DNA of 64,000 nucleotides. Source: Druceiella hillmani. Lineage: Eukaryota; Arthropoda; Insecta; Lepidoptera; Hepialidae. The notes under the pieces are model-generated. The model saw nothing but the letters and a program-made list of their open reading frames with translations, had not been told where the DNA came from and searched no databases. The position numbers were made by a program, and so were the translations under genes. The stretch is taken from NCBI GenBank assembly GCA_039881145.1, contig JAYKKI010000029.1, forward strand, positions 27,837,501-27,901,500, written 5' to 3'. Of this stretch, positions 21,375-32,459 are shown piece by piece. Numbering within the stretch: position 1 is the first letter of the stretch; every line of letters begins with the position of its first letter.

Positions 21375-23340
21375 ATAAGAAATACGAATTCATTAATATT
21401 TTCCCCGATAGTGTATTATTTTCAAAGTAACATTTAATTATTAACACATTCAGACACCCATGAAAAAAAGATCTTCCTTCCAAATCTTGAAGATATTTTA
21501 ATCAATGTCATGTCTGCCTTTGTTTAAATTTCGCGAAACATTGCAGGTAATTGTAAAATTCTAGAGCAATTATGGCTAACAAAAGAACCCGCAACTTCCC
21601 AAAATTTAATTAAAGAGTTATGGCATATTTTTATTACACTGGGTGAAGTATATAGTAACTCATAAGTTACTATGAGTAAATTGAGAATTTTTATGTTAGC
21701 CTTTATTATCTAGTTATCAATAATATATTTTTCCGAGTCCGTTATATAACTAGATTTTCTAATCATTTTATTGTAATTGATTATAAAATATTACTTCACT
21801 CGGAACATAATGTTCATTTCTTGTATATGGTAAAGACATAAATTAATGAAATATATTAAATAAAAAACATTTTTTCAATATAAATACTAAATTGGTAACT
21901 ATCCAACACAAATAAAAGCAATTACTGTTTGTATTCACGTTTCTACGTTTGTATTGACAAATTATCGGTTTTTAAAGTGAAACATAAATTAATGCTCAAT
22001 ATTATTAATATACAATGTTTTGAATTAATTCTAAAACAATCTCTAAGATGAATACTTTGCGTCATCCTGCAAATATACCGAAATGTTGAGTTTTGATTAC
22101 CTTTTTAAGGTGCAATTTTTTTTTCCTTTTAAACTTCCAACAATTCTGTTCAATCATTGTGTGGAAAAGTTGTGATTTATTGCATGTCCTACGGTTTCAC
22201 TCGCATGAAATTCGGAACATGATAAACAAATTCTCTTATATGTTTGTTTATAGTTATAAACTATTCATCAAAATATGTGATTGATACACAAAATATTATA
22301 AAGACAGGTAGACAAAAATAAAAAAAAAACTGTTTTAGATTTCTATTATTCTATACGATAAATCAATCACTCTTTTTAAAATATTTTCTATGTACAGAAT
22401 TTACTCCGTTACAATTTTATTACATATATAGACTTCTATATATTCAAACTTTCTCCCGCTGACATGTATTCAGGCGGGCGTGTTGTCTGACGTAAAGTGA
22501 TAATACTGCAGTTACCAATAGGAAATGTTAAAATATTATTTAAATAAAATCATTTTTATAAAGAAAAAAATAAATAGCAACCTTTCTGGAGGATTATAAA
22601 ACCGTAATAATGATAACCGCTTACAAAGGAAACAGATATCGCTCGTAAATGTTTAAGTAGTAATCTATTAAAAAACTGCTCATTTTCCACGAGGAGTACA
22701 GATATTGACCAGGCGCCAAAGGAAAAAAAAACTTTAGTTGGATTAGAATCCGTCCAACGGTTTCGCGTGATACGCGCACAAATTTACTTATGTGAATATA
22801 TTATCACCATTAGTAAATGATATCATATAATCAACTATTTAATGGTGACGTGTTTAATACGTGAGCATGTGTCATCGAGTTATAGTCATACTCCGCTAAT
22901 TTATTAATATTAACTTCTTATTTTATGACAACGGATAGATTACGCCAATGGATGAACCACTTATCTGACCTGTGAGGACCAAAAACTAAAATACTTGTCA
23001 TAGAATAAAAAATAAACTTTACGTAATTTCTAAGTTAATATTAAATACATAATTAATAAAATTACATATTCACAATTGTCAATAATGAATTTCTACAAAA
23101 TTAACGCCAAATATATTCAAAATTACATATACTTTTTAACACCACGTAGCTATATTTCTGCAATATTTATAGAAATATAGCGTTATTCTGCATAGTTCAA
23201 ATGTGTTGTACAAAGTTTAGAATTTCGCATTGATATTGTAGATACTTTGTGTTCCAAACATTTTCATAAATTATAACAACACATTCTTATCTTTATCTTC
23301 CAAACACACTCTTATCCCTTTTATTTCATTCAATTTATGC
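21375..23340. other. AT-rich stretch, no gene seen
   Basis: Weak short inverted repeats (for example TAGTAACT/AGTTACTA near 21655) but no recognisable element or coding region. Confidence 0.45.
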
Positions 23341-23344
23341 ATAT

Positions 23345-23580
23345 ATAATACAGAGTTGCCATGCGTTCCGTTTTCCCGGAACATCTCGTATTTTTGGCCA
23401 TATTTTAAATGTCCCATTGGGACAATAACTATTTATGGCATGCGTAGGAAACAGGGTATGCCGCACACTTTCACCCGGTTATGTCCGTTCGTTAGCATGG
23501 GTATGGCGAAAGCGGTGCGCTGCGCATTTTTATCCACGAGGGAACGGAGATGGTGTATCCGCTTAACCTAAGAGGTTGTG
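23345..23580. repeat. CpG-richer block, probable dispersed-repeat relic
   Basis: CCGTTTTCCCGGAAC and GTCCCATTGGGAC are short palindromic motifs in an otherwise AT-rich setting, followed by GCGGTGCGCTGCGC. A 71-codon frame covers it without a recognisable domain. I believe it is an old repeat from general resemblance to insect repeats with CCCGG palindromes, but there is no second copy in the window. Confidence 0.3.
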
Positions 23581-24127
23581 AGTGAAAATGGCTTAACCGA
23601 TTTTGATTTATTATTTGAAAATAATTGTTATAGTGGCGGTTTGTACTATATGTGATCAATGGGGCTTTTTCCACTTGGTAAACAATCTCAGCCACAATGC
23701 ATTTTGACTTTGAATTCAAACGTTCATTTCTATGGGACAGTCCCCATATCCGTAAACTTGAAAATCTAAAGACGGCATTAAGGATTTAAGAAACTACGGT
23801 AGCTAGAAAGTTTCTGTTTACATTCAAATTTGTAAGACAATTGTCACATCTGCAAACCTAAAAATTGGATAAAGACCAGTGTAGTAAGTATCCCGGGGAA
23901 GTATGGGCCAATAAAGATGCAAGCCTTGCTTGCCATTACAGCAAAGTCAAAGTCGCATATTATTACACCATCTAAAGATCTCACTTTACTGAGAGTTACA
24001 AATGCTTGAATTTTGCCAAAATTTCATAAATAAATAAACAAATCATACTAAATATATTGAAAAACTAGAACACTTGCCAAATATAATGTATTAATACGAC
24101 ACATTATTAATACCTACTTAGTGGACT

Positions 24128-24178
24128 TCAGGTAAATGTCAAACCAACACAACTAGTGTTGGTTTGATATTTACCTGA
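24128..24178. repeat. Hairpin with 23-bp arms, 5-base loop
   Basis: TCAGGTAAATGTCAAACC / GGTTTGATATTTACCTGA mark the outer arms; the two 23-base arms differ at one position. Confidence 0.85.
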
Positions 24179-25678
24179 GATACGCAGTATAATAAAATAT
24201 AAGAAATCAGTACACAAGCCAAATATCACATAAAAATAACAATTAACAGCAATGAAATAGATATTTTTATATCGTCTAGAGAATTTTTCCCTTCAAGCGC
24301 ATGCTCAAGTAAATTCGGCGGTCTGACGTTGCGTAGTTGTGATGGGGCTAGCGCGTTATGCTTCAAGCGAATGAACTGGAGTTTTGACCTCTAGGCCACG
24401 GTTTCATACACAAGACATTATCATTGTGCTTACAAAGAAAAAAGGAATTCAGTGCAAAAATAAAAACAATTAAAATTGAAAATTTTAAAGAACTTACGAC
24501 GAAAAAATTTTAGGATAGAAAAATATGAAGGTGGTCCCGTGAAATGGGTTAAAAAATTAATTGAACTTAAAATATACATTTCTTATATTTTTGTTGATCT
24601 AGCTATGTATAAAGATTAGCTGTTTTCAAAGAGCTATGAAAATAATGAAAATAGAAATGGATAATGAAAAATAATTAATAAATCACCGACTATTTTAACA
24701 ACATTTAAATAAAAGGAAATAACTTGTGTTCAAATCTCAGATTAATATTAAAATTTGTTTAAATAAATATAAAAATATCATGAGATTTTTCAGTTTTCCG
24801 TAACATATTCATTAAATAATCCATTTTTACTTGTATCCATCATTTTTATTTCGATCTTTGAGTTCGGTACCGCATAAACAAGTTTAAACTTCAAACGTCA
24901 CGAATTGTTTCCATTTTGTTTTGCATACATTTACAAATAGTTTTTTTTTCAATTTGTATTGTTTTAATGTCATTAGATAGAGCAAGAACCATTGTATATT
25001 TCACTTAGTAGTATAACCTCCCCCCCCCCCTCTCACTTACCGCATTTATTAGAGGCCCCTCAAGATTAAATGTTTTTGAATTTAAATCGACCCTAATAAT
25101 ATGTCCATAAAAATATCTTCGATTATCAAATATCGAGATACAAGTGAAAAATATATTAATATACTTTATAACTATGATTAATATAAACTGCCTGTGCTAG
25201 ACGATTTTTGAGGAAGACAACTGTTTCTGTTACAGATGAGTATTTTTATAAGAGTTCCTTTAATTTTCTTTTGAGATACGGAAACCTAAAAATTGTAAGC
25301 CAAACGCTTATTTCATTTCGACAAAGCTTTTCAATGATATTTCATTTAATGAAGTGTGCAAAATAAATGTTTCTACCCCCTCCATCCATTTTTGTACACA
25401 ACTTTTTTTTTAATATTTTACTGCATATTCATTAAAATATCCATATTATTTACGTGCAAAATTTCACGCATATTAGTCGAAAACTATAGAAATTGTGGAG
25501 TTATGACGGACCAGCTAACAGATGAAAGGACGAATGTGAAGAAGTTAAATAAGTTCTATGTTTCGTTATAAAACTTTAAAAATGACTTACTTATGACGAA
25601 TGTGACAAAGTCACATTAGTTCCTTGTTCCATTATGAAACTTTAAAAATAATTTACGTACGCTGGCAATTACGAATCT

Positions 25679-25716
25679 AAAATTGTATCACACTTGATAT
25701 AGTGTGACACAATTTT
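25679..25716. repeat. Hairpin with 16-bp arms
   Basis: AAAATTGTATCACACT and AGTGTGACACAATTTT pair with one mismatch around TGATAT. Confidence 0.8.
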
Positions 25717-26639
25717 TAGTCCTCCATAAAATATAAGATTTACGGATTACTAAAAATCAAATGCATAATCTTTATAAGTGCATCTTCCATTTCGCTAAAC
25801 ACGCGTTATGAATGCTACTAATTTTGTCACATATATCTAATCGTATTTCTTGTGTCACAGACGTGCACCCAGTAGTGTTATTTTAAATAACCAAAAAAGA
25901 ATACTCTGCATTTGTTTCTTACGACCTTGAAGACGTTTTCACCTAGACTGTTGTAAATGATAAAAACATCTGGTAACGTTACATACTCAAACCTTTAGTT
26001 TACAGTACGAGGGAGTAAAATAAATTTTCAGGATTGCCCAAGAAAGTAAATCTCCAGCTAAGCCTAAAATATCCAAAAGCTTTTTTGTAATATTTATATA
26101 GAAAACAATATGTTAATTTTTTGTGGCAATTAATTGTTCTTCAAATAAAAACATCTTTTCTTTTGGTACACAAAAAGATCAGTTTCATATATGCGTATAT
26201 GTCATTATATTAGACTTCTGGCACCGTATTTTTTCTGCATTCCATAACCTCCCTAAAGCCGCATATTACATTAATTATTATAATCGGCTTTCATAATTAA
26301 AAATTCCTGATATATTCAAATAATATGCAGAAGTATCTCAAAACGTATGAATATAATCTTAATACATTTGCACATTTTAGTCTATTAAATTATGCCTGTT
26401 AAGAAAATTGTGTAATAACGTTACAACGATGAAATAATTATAACTTTTCAAATTATATCTTTCTGTGTTAAGTGACCTGTCAAAAAATGGCGTTCTGAAA
26501 TATTAGGTACATTGAAGTATGGTGACAACTCGCTCGACGTCACAAGTTCCACGTGGCTATGCTGTAGCTACGACTAAACTATTTTGATACTTTTTCAACT
26601 ATTGAGTTATTTGTTAAATAAGATTGATTAATATTGTTA

Positions 26640-26785
26640 ATAATGATAAGTAATTAAATAATCGGGGGAGGGATTAAAATTGGTAGGATAAAATTAACAA
26701 ATTTCGACTATACAGAATGTAAGAAACAGGTTGGCAAAAACTGAAAAGTCGTTATTATGCCTATATCCAGCAGTGGACATTTTTG
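26640..26785 (+). mobile_element. Possible LINE 3' end
   Basis: ATGCCTATATCCAGCAGTGG at about 26757-26776 matches the phrase found near the end of RTE-type LINEs in Lepidoptera, where it encodes an 'AYIQQW'-like C-terminus. Only about 30 bp are convincing, and the upstream sequence (AAACAGGTTGGCAAAAACTG) is only suggestive. Confidence 0.35.
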
Positions 26786-26840
26786 AAAATAACATTATTT
26801 AAAATGTTTACTAAATTAAAATGGTGTTTTATAACACCGT

Positions 26841-26940
26841 CGCGTAATAAGGGCAATAATAGCAAGAGTGCTTTTTCTTTTACGAAGCGCAGCCGAGTAT
26901 CAAAATAGGTTGTACGAGTGTTATTATTACCCGTTACGTG
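26841..26940. mobile_element. Small inverted-repeat element (MITE-like)
   Basis: CGCGTAATAAGGGCAATAAT, then AGCAAGAGTGC at 26841-26871 pairs with GTACGAGTGTTATTATTACC, then CGTTACGTG at 26912-26940 with several mismatches. The core is about 40 bp. Arms of about 30 bp around a short core fit a fold-back MITE; the target duplication is unclear. Confidence 0.5.
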
Positions 26941-27337
26941 CAGTTTCATAAAGTATTTTATCTACGACCAATGAAGTTTCAAGAAAATAAATTTATTAAC
27001 CATGAAAAAAATGTCGCTATGTGTAACAAATATGAAATTACATAGAATTTTGATTCACATTTTTGTTATTAAAAATTGAATCAATAAAGTTTAATAATTT
27101 TTTTAACGCCTTGACAAGTAGACCTTGTTTCCTTTTGGCTTTATCTTACGAATGGAAAATTAATGTTTGCCTAACTTTTTAGAACGAAATTGTATTAACA
27201 TTTAAAAAATTATTTTATGGTACAGTGTCATTATGCGAATCATTATGCAAGTAATAGCAGTTTCAAAATTGGAACCTTACGATAAGGGAGTAGATAAAAG
27301 AAATAAGAAAGTACTTCAGTGGCATAGATCTGGCTTT

Positions 27338-27538
27338 TCAAGAGTCTATTATTTCTGGAAACATACTCTTATGGTAAAAACTCGTCAACTCTGGTAACAT
27401 TTCGGTTTTACAAAAATCAACGCCTCTGTGAAACCTCACTACTTTCATTGCATAATCCGGACCAGTATATATTGTATATAAACAGATATTCCTATTCGCA
27501 ATATGAAGTTGGCCCCGGACCTGGACACTCGATCTCAA
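27338..27538 (-). pseudogene. YqaJ-type recombinase/exonuclease C-terminus
   Basis: A 66-codon minus frame reads VQVRGQLHIANRNICLY, then YTGPDYAMKVVRFHR, then EMLPELTSFYHKSMFPEIID. The order 'YxxQxQGQLHI..., VxxTGPxxxxKVVRxxR, LPxLxxFYxxxxLPELxD' is the C-terminal half of YqaJ-like domains. In this family these are fused behind a Mutator-like domain in insect multidomain proteins. YqaJ domains belong to the lambda-exonuclease-like nuclease fold. The N-terminal core with its catalytic acids is missing. Read in the next frame, bases at about 27533-27550 give IEIECP, which resembles the catalytic EIKCP motif but may be chance. The 190 bp separating it from the upstream domain are scrambled. Confidence 0.7.
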
Positions 27539-27730
27539 TAGAGGAAAGACCTGAAAAAACGGTTTAACGCCTGTTGCTTAATGTTGTTTTAAAACAGCTT
27601 ATCTGCATTGTCAATATTATTTTGGTTCATGTCTAGATGTTGACATTTATTGCCATAATTTTCATCAGTTTTATCAAAATTTACTTTGGGTTTATAGCGT
27701 GCGTAGTACGTATGAGTATGTCGTTTGCGT

Positions 27731-28886
27731 CCTAATTCCTTTACAGAATTTCCTGAGTTCTTATATCACAGTGTTTTGTATAATGTGTAATGGGGGCATT
27801 GAAAGCGACTACTGGTGCGTAGCAGCATGCTTGGTATGAATGTTTTAAAAAATAATTTATTCTCTTGCCACCAAGCACTCTGGCTACTACACTACGAATT
27901 TGTTCGACACGATTGTTAGCGAAATTTTGTAGGAGGCTCATGGAATTAAATGCCAACTGAGATGAGTTCTGCCATAATTTCAGCATTATAGTTGGTAATA
28001 TCGGACTCAGATTTTGTTCTGTGTGCAGAAATGATCTTCACATTCCGCGTGGTCCCCAAAACATGATAATATATCTTTCTGTAAATTAAATATTTTGTTC
28101 ATTTCTAAACTTACTTGCAGAGCAGATAGCAGTGCGTAACCTAGTAAGACAATCTCCTGTTAAAAGTTTACATTCACTAAGAGAGATCATAGTATGTTTT
28201 GCAGTTGCATATTTATATAATTTTAGTTCCACAACAAATAGTTGGAGCAATCTATTTTTAGGACAGGTACATCCGGATACGGCCTGCTTTCAAAAATGGT
28301 CTTGTATGTGCTTGAGTCACCATCAGCTATTGATACAGTGTGTATAATATTTCTTTCCTCTATTGATCACTTAAAACCTTCAACCGAATTGATGGCTCCA
28401 TGCTGGTGGTCGACCCAGAACGCTTTTTTGTGCAATCGTGAGTGCCTGGTGACACGTTTTTAGAAAAGCGCGAGGGCGGATAATGCGATATTTGTTACGA
28501 ACTCCAATGTGTAGGACCTTTCCCGTATGTTCCCCAATGATCACTGCACATCCAGATAAAGCTGAATCATTAGTTTTATATAATCGTTTGGTCCAACATG
28601 CATCAGCTTCTACTGTTGTCATTGCTATTCCAGCACCACTGACTTCACCGCGCAATATTGCAACTTCTCGGTCTTCTTTGGCCTCGTCTTGCATTGAGTT
28701 TTCAGCAGTAATTTGCAATAATTCAGCAACATCATCATGCGTAGTGCTATATAAACGAAATGGTATAGATGGTAAAAAATGGTGAGTTTTTTGAGACTTA
28801 GTAATATAATTCCTGTTAGAAGTTAAAAAAGAAGAAGACCGCTTTCTAGCTTTATAAAAATTAGTAAGTTCTTTCTTACTGTACTA
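27731..28886 (-). pseudogene. Mutator-like transposase-domain protein remnant
   Basis: Going down the minus strand: an open stretch from about 28886 leads into EVSGAGIAMTTVEADACW near 28640, then SALSGCAVIIGEHTGKVL and GVRNKY. After a frameshift come VEGFK (about 28367), IADGDSSTY (28304-28330), then FESRPYPDV and KIDCSNYLLWN. Further down are FGDHAECEDHFC (about 28045) and an open end with NNRVEQIRSVVARVLGG, then KRINYFLKHSYQA (27741-27986). This block order is that of the insect 'Mutator-like transposase domain' protein family, with the DGDSS motif in the catalytic region. At least three frame changes are needed. It lies directly upstream of the YqaJ remnant on the same strand, giving the usual Mutator-YqaJ fusion order. 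No terminal inverted repeats were found. Confidence 0.8.
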
Positions 28887-28889
28887 TTC

Positions 28890-29890
28890 TAAAAATCAAT
28901 TTCTATCGCCAACGTCGTATCTATCCCATCAAGTGCTGGCATAGGTGGTTTGTCTGTTATATTTGAATTGCGGTGATGAAGGAACGTCGCCGGTACATCT
29001 AATATAAAAGTATCAATATAAAGTATCAGTACAGTATTTAATATAAAACTATGTTACAAAACATTACAACATTTAAAATTAATAAAATGAATGTTATGTA
29101 CTTATATATAATGGAAAAGGTTTGTTCCCACATCCTCTAAGTCAACGTTTTCTATATCTATGGGAGATTAAATTGATTTCTTGGCGGAATAGCTACGGTT
29201 TCTGAAACATTTCCATAAATTATTACACAAATTGCTGAAAAGTAACACAAAAAAATAAGGTGTTATAGGTTGGTAGAGGGCAGATGTACCTTGCTTCAGT
29301 TGCTTTTCTTAATGTATATGTATATCTTCTCTTTCTAACACATCTGTACTCAGAAGCCTTTTCGATCCATGTTAGAAATAACCGTAACAGTTAGTAAGTA
29401 AAGATTCGTGTGAAAAAACTATAATTAGGCAACATTTAAGTTTTTTCATACAAAATAATTGTTAAATATAAGAAGAGATACAAGGAATGCTTATATGATC
29501 AAAATTAGGTAGTCGCGCTATGCTACGGTTTACGCTCGATCGTTTGGCACAAAAAATTCGACACAGGTCCGACATTAACGAGCGCTCGCGCTGTACTGAA
29601 AATGACTGCCCTGCGCATTACATTATTTAGCAAGTTGGCAGTTGTAATTACGTTTATTTAAAATTTAAAAAAAAAGTATAAAATTTTGATTTCTAATGAA
29701 TTAACGATTATTCTGCTATAAATTTTGCGCCATAATATTATTGTAGAAAGGAAAAATTACAGGTAATTCTGACAGCGTTTTAGTAGTTTTGTGGTATGGA
29801 AAGGTATTTTTTTAGATATTAGCTTTTAGTCGGAATAATATTTACTTCGCAATCTGCCGCTATAGTATCAAGCTATCACATTAACGCACC
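28890..29890. other. Upstream of the Mutator-like remnant; no clear feature
   Basis: Plausible coding scraps continue on the minus strand near 28920-28990, but stops intervene. A CpG-richer patch at 29500-29640 (GAGCGCTCGCGCTG) is unexplained. Confidence 0.35.
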
Positions 29891-29895
29891 GTATT

Positions 29896-29930
29896 CTTAT
29901 AAAAACACATACTCGGGTATATATCAGTGT
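29896..29930 (+). promoter_or_regulatory. Candidate core promoter (TATA plus initiator)
   Basis: TTATAAAAA at about 29897-29905 is followed at the canonical distance, with the initiator A about 30 bases downstream, by ATATCAGTGT, which contains the arthropod initiator TCAGT. An 89-codon frame starts at ATG 29946 and ends at 30215, but it has no recognisable domain and poor coding character. The motif pair could be chance in AT-rich DNA. Confidence 0.25.
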
Positions 29931-30219
29931 TTGTCAAATCATATCATGTCTATTGAAACTTCACATGGGACGAGTATATTCGAGTCGCAGAGTATAATTG
30001 TGACAAAACAGTGCAGCCCCGTATCGTTATCAACAAATTCTGATTATCTGCACTTAAAACTCCCTTTTATTACAAAAATATTGTTTTTTCAAAAGTATCT
30101 TTCAAAACATTTTGGCAACAGTTCCCAAATCTTTGAAAAGTTATCGATATTTTCATTCGGCGCCAAATATATAGAACGTTCTAATAAAGGCAACAAGGTG
30201 TTTGTTGAAAAATAGAAAA

Positions 30220-32110
30220 GTAGTTGCCATCTTAGTGCTGTTGTTCGATATTCCATATTAATTTTAAATAATATGCATATCGAGTATAAAAATCAATGCC
30301 TTTCTTTCTCAAGCTCTATCAAATCTACCAGAACTCTTGATTAGACTACTTAATTAATAATTTACAAAACATAACTCGACACGGCGGCGAGATTGATGAA
30401 CAATCACGAAGCCGAGTGAGAAAATAGGAGCGAGATAAATTAGTTGTCGTAGGTCAAATTTATTAGTCACAATAACTTTAAACAAAGAATAAAGCAGCTC
30501 GTTGAAAGAATTTAAGGTATTTTTAAAAGAGTTTTATTTGCATTTCTTTGTATTTTTGGTAAGGCAAATTAAATCATAACCATATAATAATGTAATATCT
30601 CTCACATACAATAATAGCACAGATTTTAATTCATATTATGCATGTCTTAATTTTTTTGACGACCCTTGAAAATTCCACGAAAATTTCCAAATTGATTCAG
30701 CAATTATTAAAATAATTCTTGATTAGCCGTCTACTATTATGTTTGATATACATGTTAATGAATAAATATTAACGTTATCGATATGTTTATGGACAGTTTA
30801 TACGTGTTTGGACGTGGGTAGTCCATTGTTCTTTTACAATCTTAAGACAATTTTATTCGTATAAGTCTTCATAAGGAGTCATAATGGCGGGACAAGAGAA
30901 AATATGATTAGGGTTTAGTTCTGTGTCAGGATAGTTCCTAGACAGTTTAATATATGATAAATTTTAATATATCTTCACAATAAAGTTTACGACTTCGTTA
31001 GTGTTCCACTGGCAAAACGTACTTTTGAAGTAATTGTTTAAAAACTAATAATAATTTTTAAAATCATAATAATATATAAGAGAAACTAAATCATCTAAAG
31101 AATATATGAGATTCTAGGAAGCTGCCAGTCCACAATATGGAAATGAACATATTTTCCAAGAGAAAGTCTATAAAAACATAATTACATTATAAAGACGACA
31201 ACTATAAATAAAAAAATAATTATTACTGAGGCGTTAATATTTAATGACTTTAATATTGAAGATGCTGCAGCGTGGTCGAAAAATACTAATGGAAATTATC
31301 GCTGTATAATGAATCAATGCCAATATAAATCATTGTGCATTTAGAAAACCACGGACAGGGTGGATAGCAATAAGTTTCTAGAAGTTGGACAGCAGCTTTT
31401 GTGAATGCGACGTAAATTAATATGTTAATTATTTGAGGACTGCATTCATAAATTCTCTGTGATCCTGCATCTGTTTTTGACAGCGCAAGTTGTTTTTTCT
31501 TATGTTTATTTAGTCGTCGGTATTAAGATGCATTATTTTATAAAGTGCCAGTCACTATCATATTTCTATTGACAGATCTAGAGAGGAATAGAAGTAAAAA
31601 ATCGATTCGTGTATATCAAAGAACTGACGATTACAAAACGATACATTCACCAAGATTTGGTTTTTCTAGAGTTGAATAACTGTATTGTAAATTCGGTGAA
31701 ACTTTCTTTCCGTCGATTTAAGCGTAAATCTATTAAAAAGGCCAGAAAAGTTAGCTATCAGAAATACTTTAATGAATTCTTGATTTCGTTTTCTTTTTAT
31801 AAGTTGTTCTCGCTCAAGCTAAAAGAATGAAAAGAACTGTTCATCAGCAGCAATATATTTTTTTATTATATACGTTCCGTAGCTTTTTCTTATGATAAAA
31901 CTAGTAAGTGTTTTTCGGGGTTATCATTTTCCTTGGCGTTTTCAGTAACACATTCTTATTAATCAAGCATATCTTTTTTCCTAAAACAACCAATAAACTA
32001 TATTATTTTATCAGCAGGTATGTTTAACGGTTTTACAGTTTTCAATACATTGCAACGATTGTTTCGTGAAAAAATGTTTTCAATAAAACCATTATCATTG
32101 AAAAACGGTA
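30220..32110. other. AT-rich stretch, no gene seen
   Basis: Several short frames, none with recognisable motifs. The 73-codon frame at 31609-31830 is Lys/Ser-rich and unconvincing. Confidence 0.45.
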
Positions 32111-32112
32111 TT

Positions 32113-32162
32113 ACGAATTAACGGTAGTATTCAATTAACGAATTAACGGTAGCATTCAATAT
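32113..32162. repeat. 25-bp tandem duplication
   Basis: ACGAATTAACGGTAGTATTC at 32113 recurs as ACGAATTAACGGTAGCATTC 25 bp later. Confidence 0.8.
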
Positions 32163-32451
32163 TATCGCGATAAGTATTAGAATATGCACACTAAAACAAA
32201 AATCAGACCCTACACGGCTTGTAAGGCGGCGAGAGTCTCGTTATTTAAATAATTATATTACGCTTCAGTGCAAGAAATTGTATGCACTAGTTTCTCTTGG
32301 ATTGCCTGAAGATCCTCTTCAGCTTCACTTTGTTTACCTTCGTAGTCCTACTGACCAAATTGTATCAATGGATCCGCCTATTACTCCAAGGAATACCCTG
32401 AAATGTCTGAAGCCTTGCACGTTACCATGGTCAATACTAGACATTACATAG
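32128..32451 (+). CDS. Possible terminal coding exon, unrecognised product
   Basis: A stop-to-stop open frame of 107 codons ending in TAG at 32449-32451. The second half is protein-like and less AT-rich than its flanks: SLGLPEDPLQLHFVYLRSPT near 32292, then IVSMDPPITPRNTLKCL and PCTLPW. There is no ATG before 32368, so if real it would be an internal-to-terminal exon. Possible acceptors are TACGCTTCAG|TG (AG at about 32267) or AAAATCAG|AC (about 32205). I do not recognise the family. A transposon-encoded remnant or an exon of a host gene are both possible, and chance cannot be excluded. Confidence 0.3.
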   Translation, partial: YSINELTVAFNIIAISIRICTLKQKSDPTRLVRRRESRYLNNYITLQCKKLYALVSLGLPEDPLQLHFVYLRSPTDQIVSMDPPITPRNTLKCLKPCTLPWSILDIT

Positions 32452-32459
32452 ATAAGTAT

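Larger units (their letters stand above)
23585..26640. other. Mostly AT-rich DNA with hairpins and repeat scraps
   Basis: Contents: two hairpins (listed separately), an 11-C run at 25020-25030, a CpG-richer block at 24290-24400, and a scrap at 25240-25530. The scrap has GAGATACGGAAACCTAAAAA and ATGACGGACCAGCTAACAG, which resemble motifs common in lepidopteran dispersed repeats. No gene is visible. Confidence 0.45.

Noticed and set aside
28483..28785. 100-codon plus frame and the overlapping frames at 28132-28463
   Set aside because: They are antisense to the Mutator-like remnant, whose minus frames carry the recognisable motifs.
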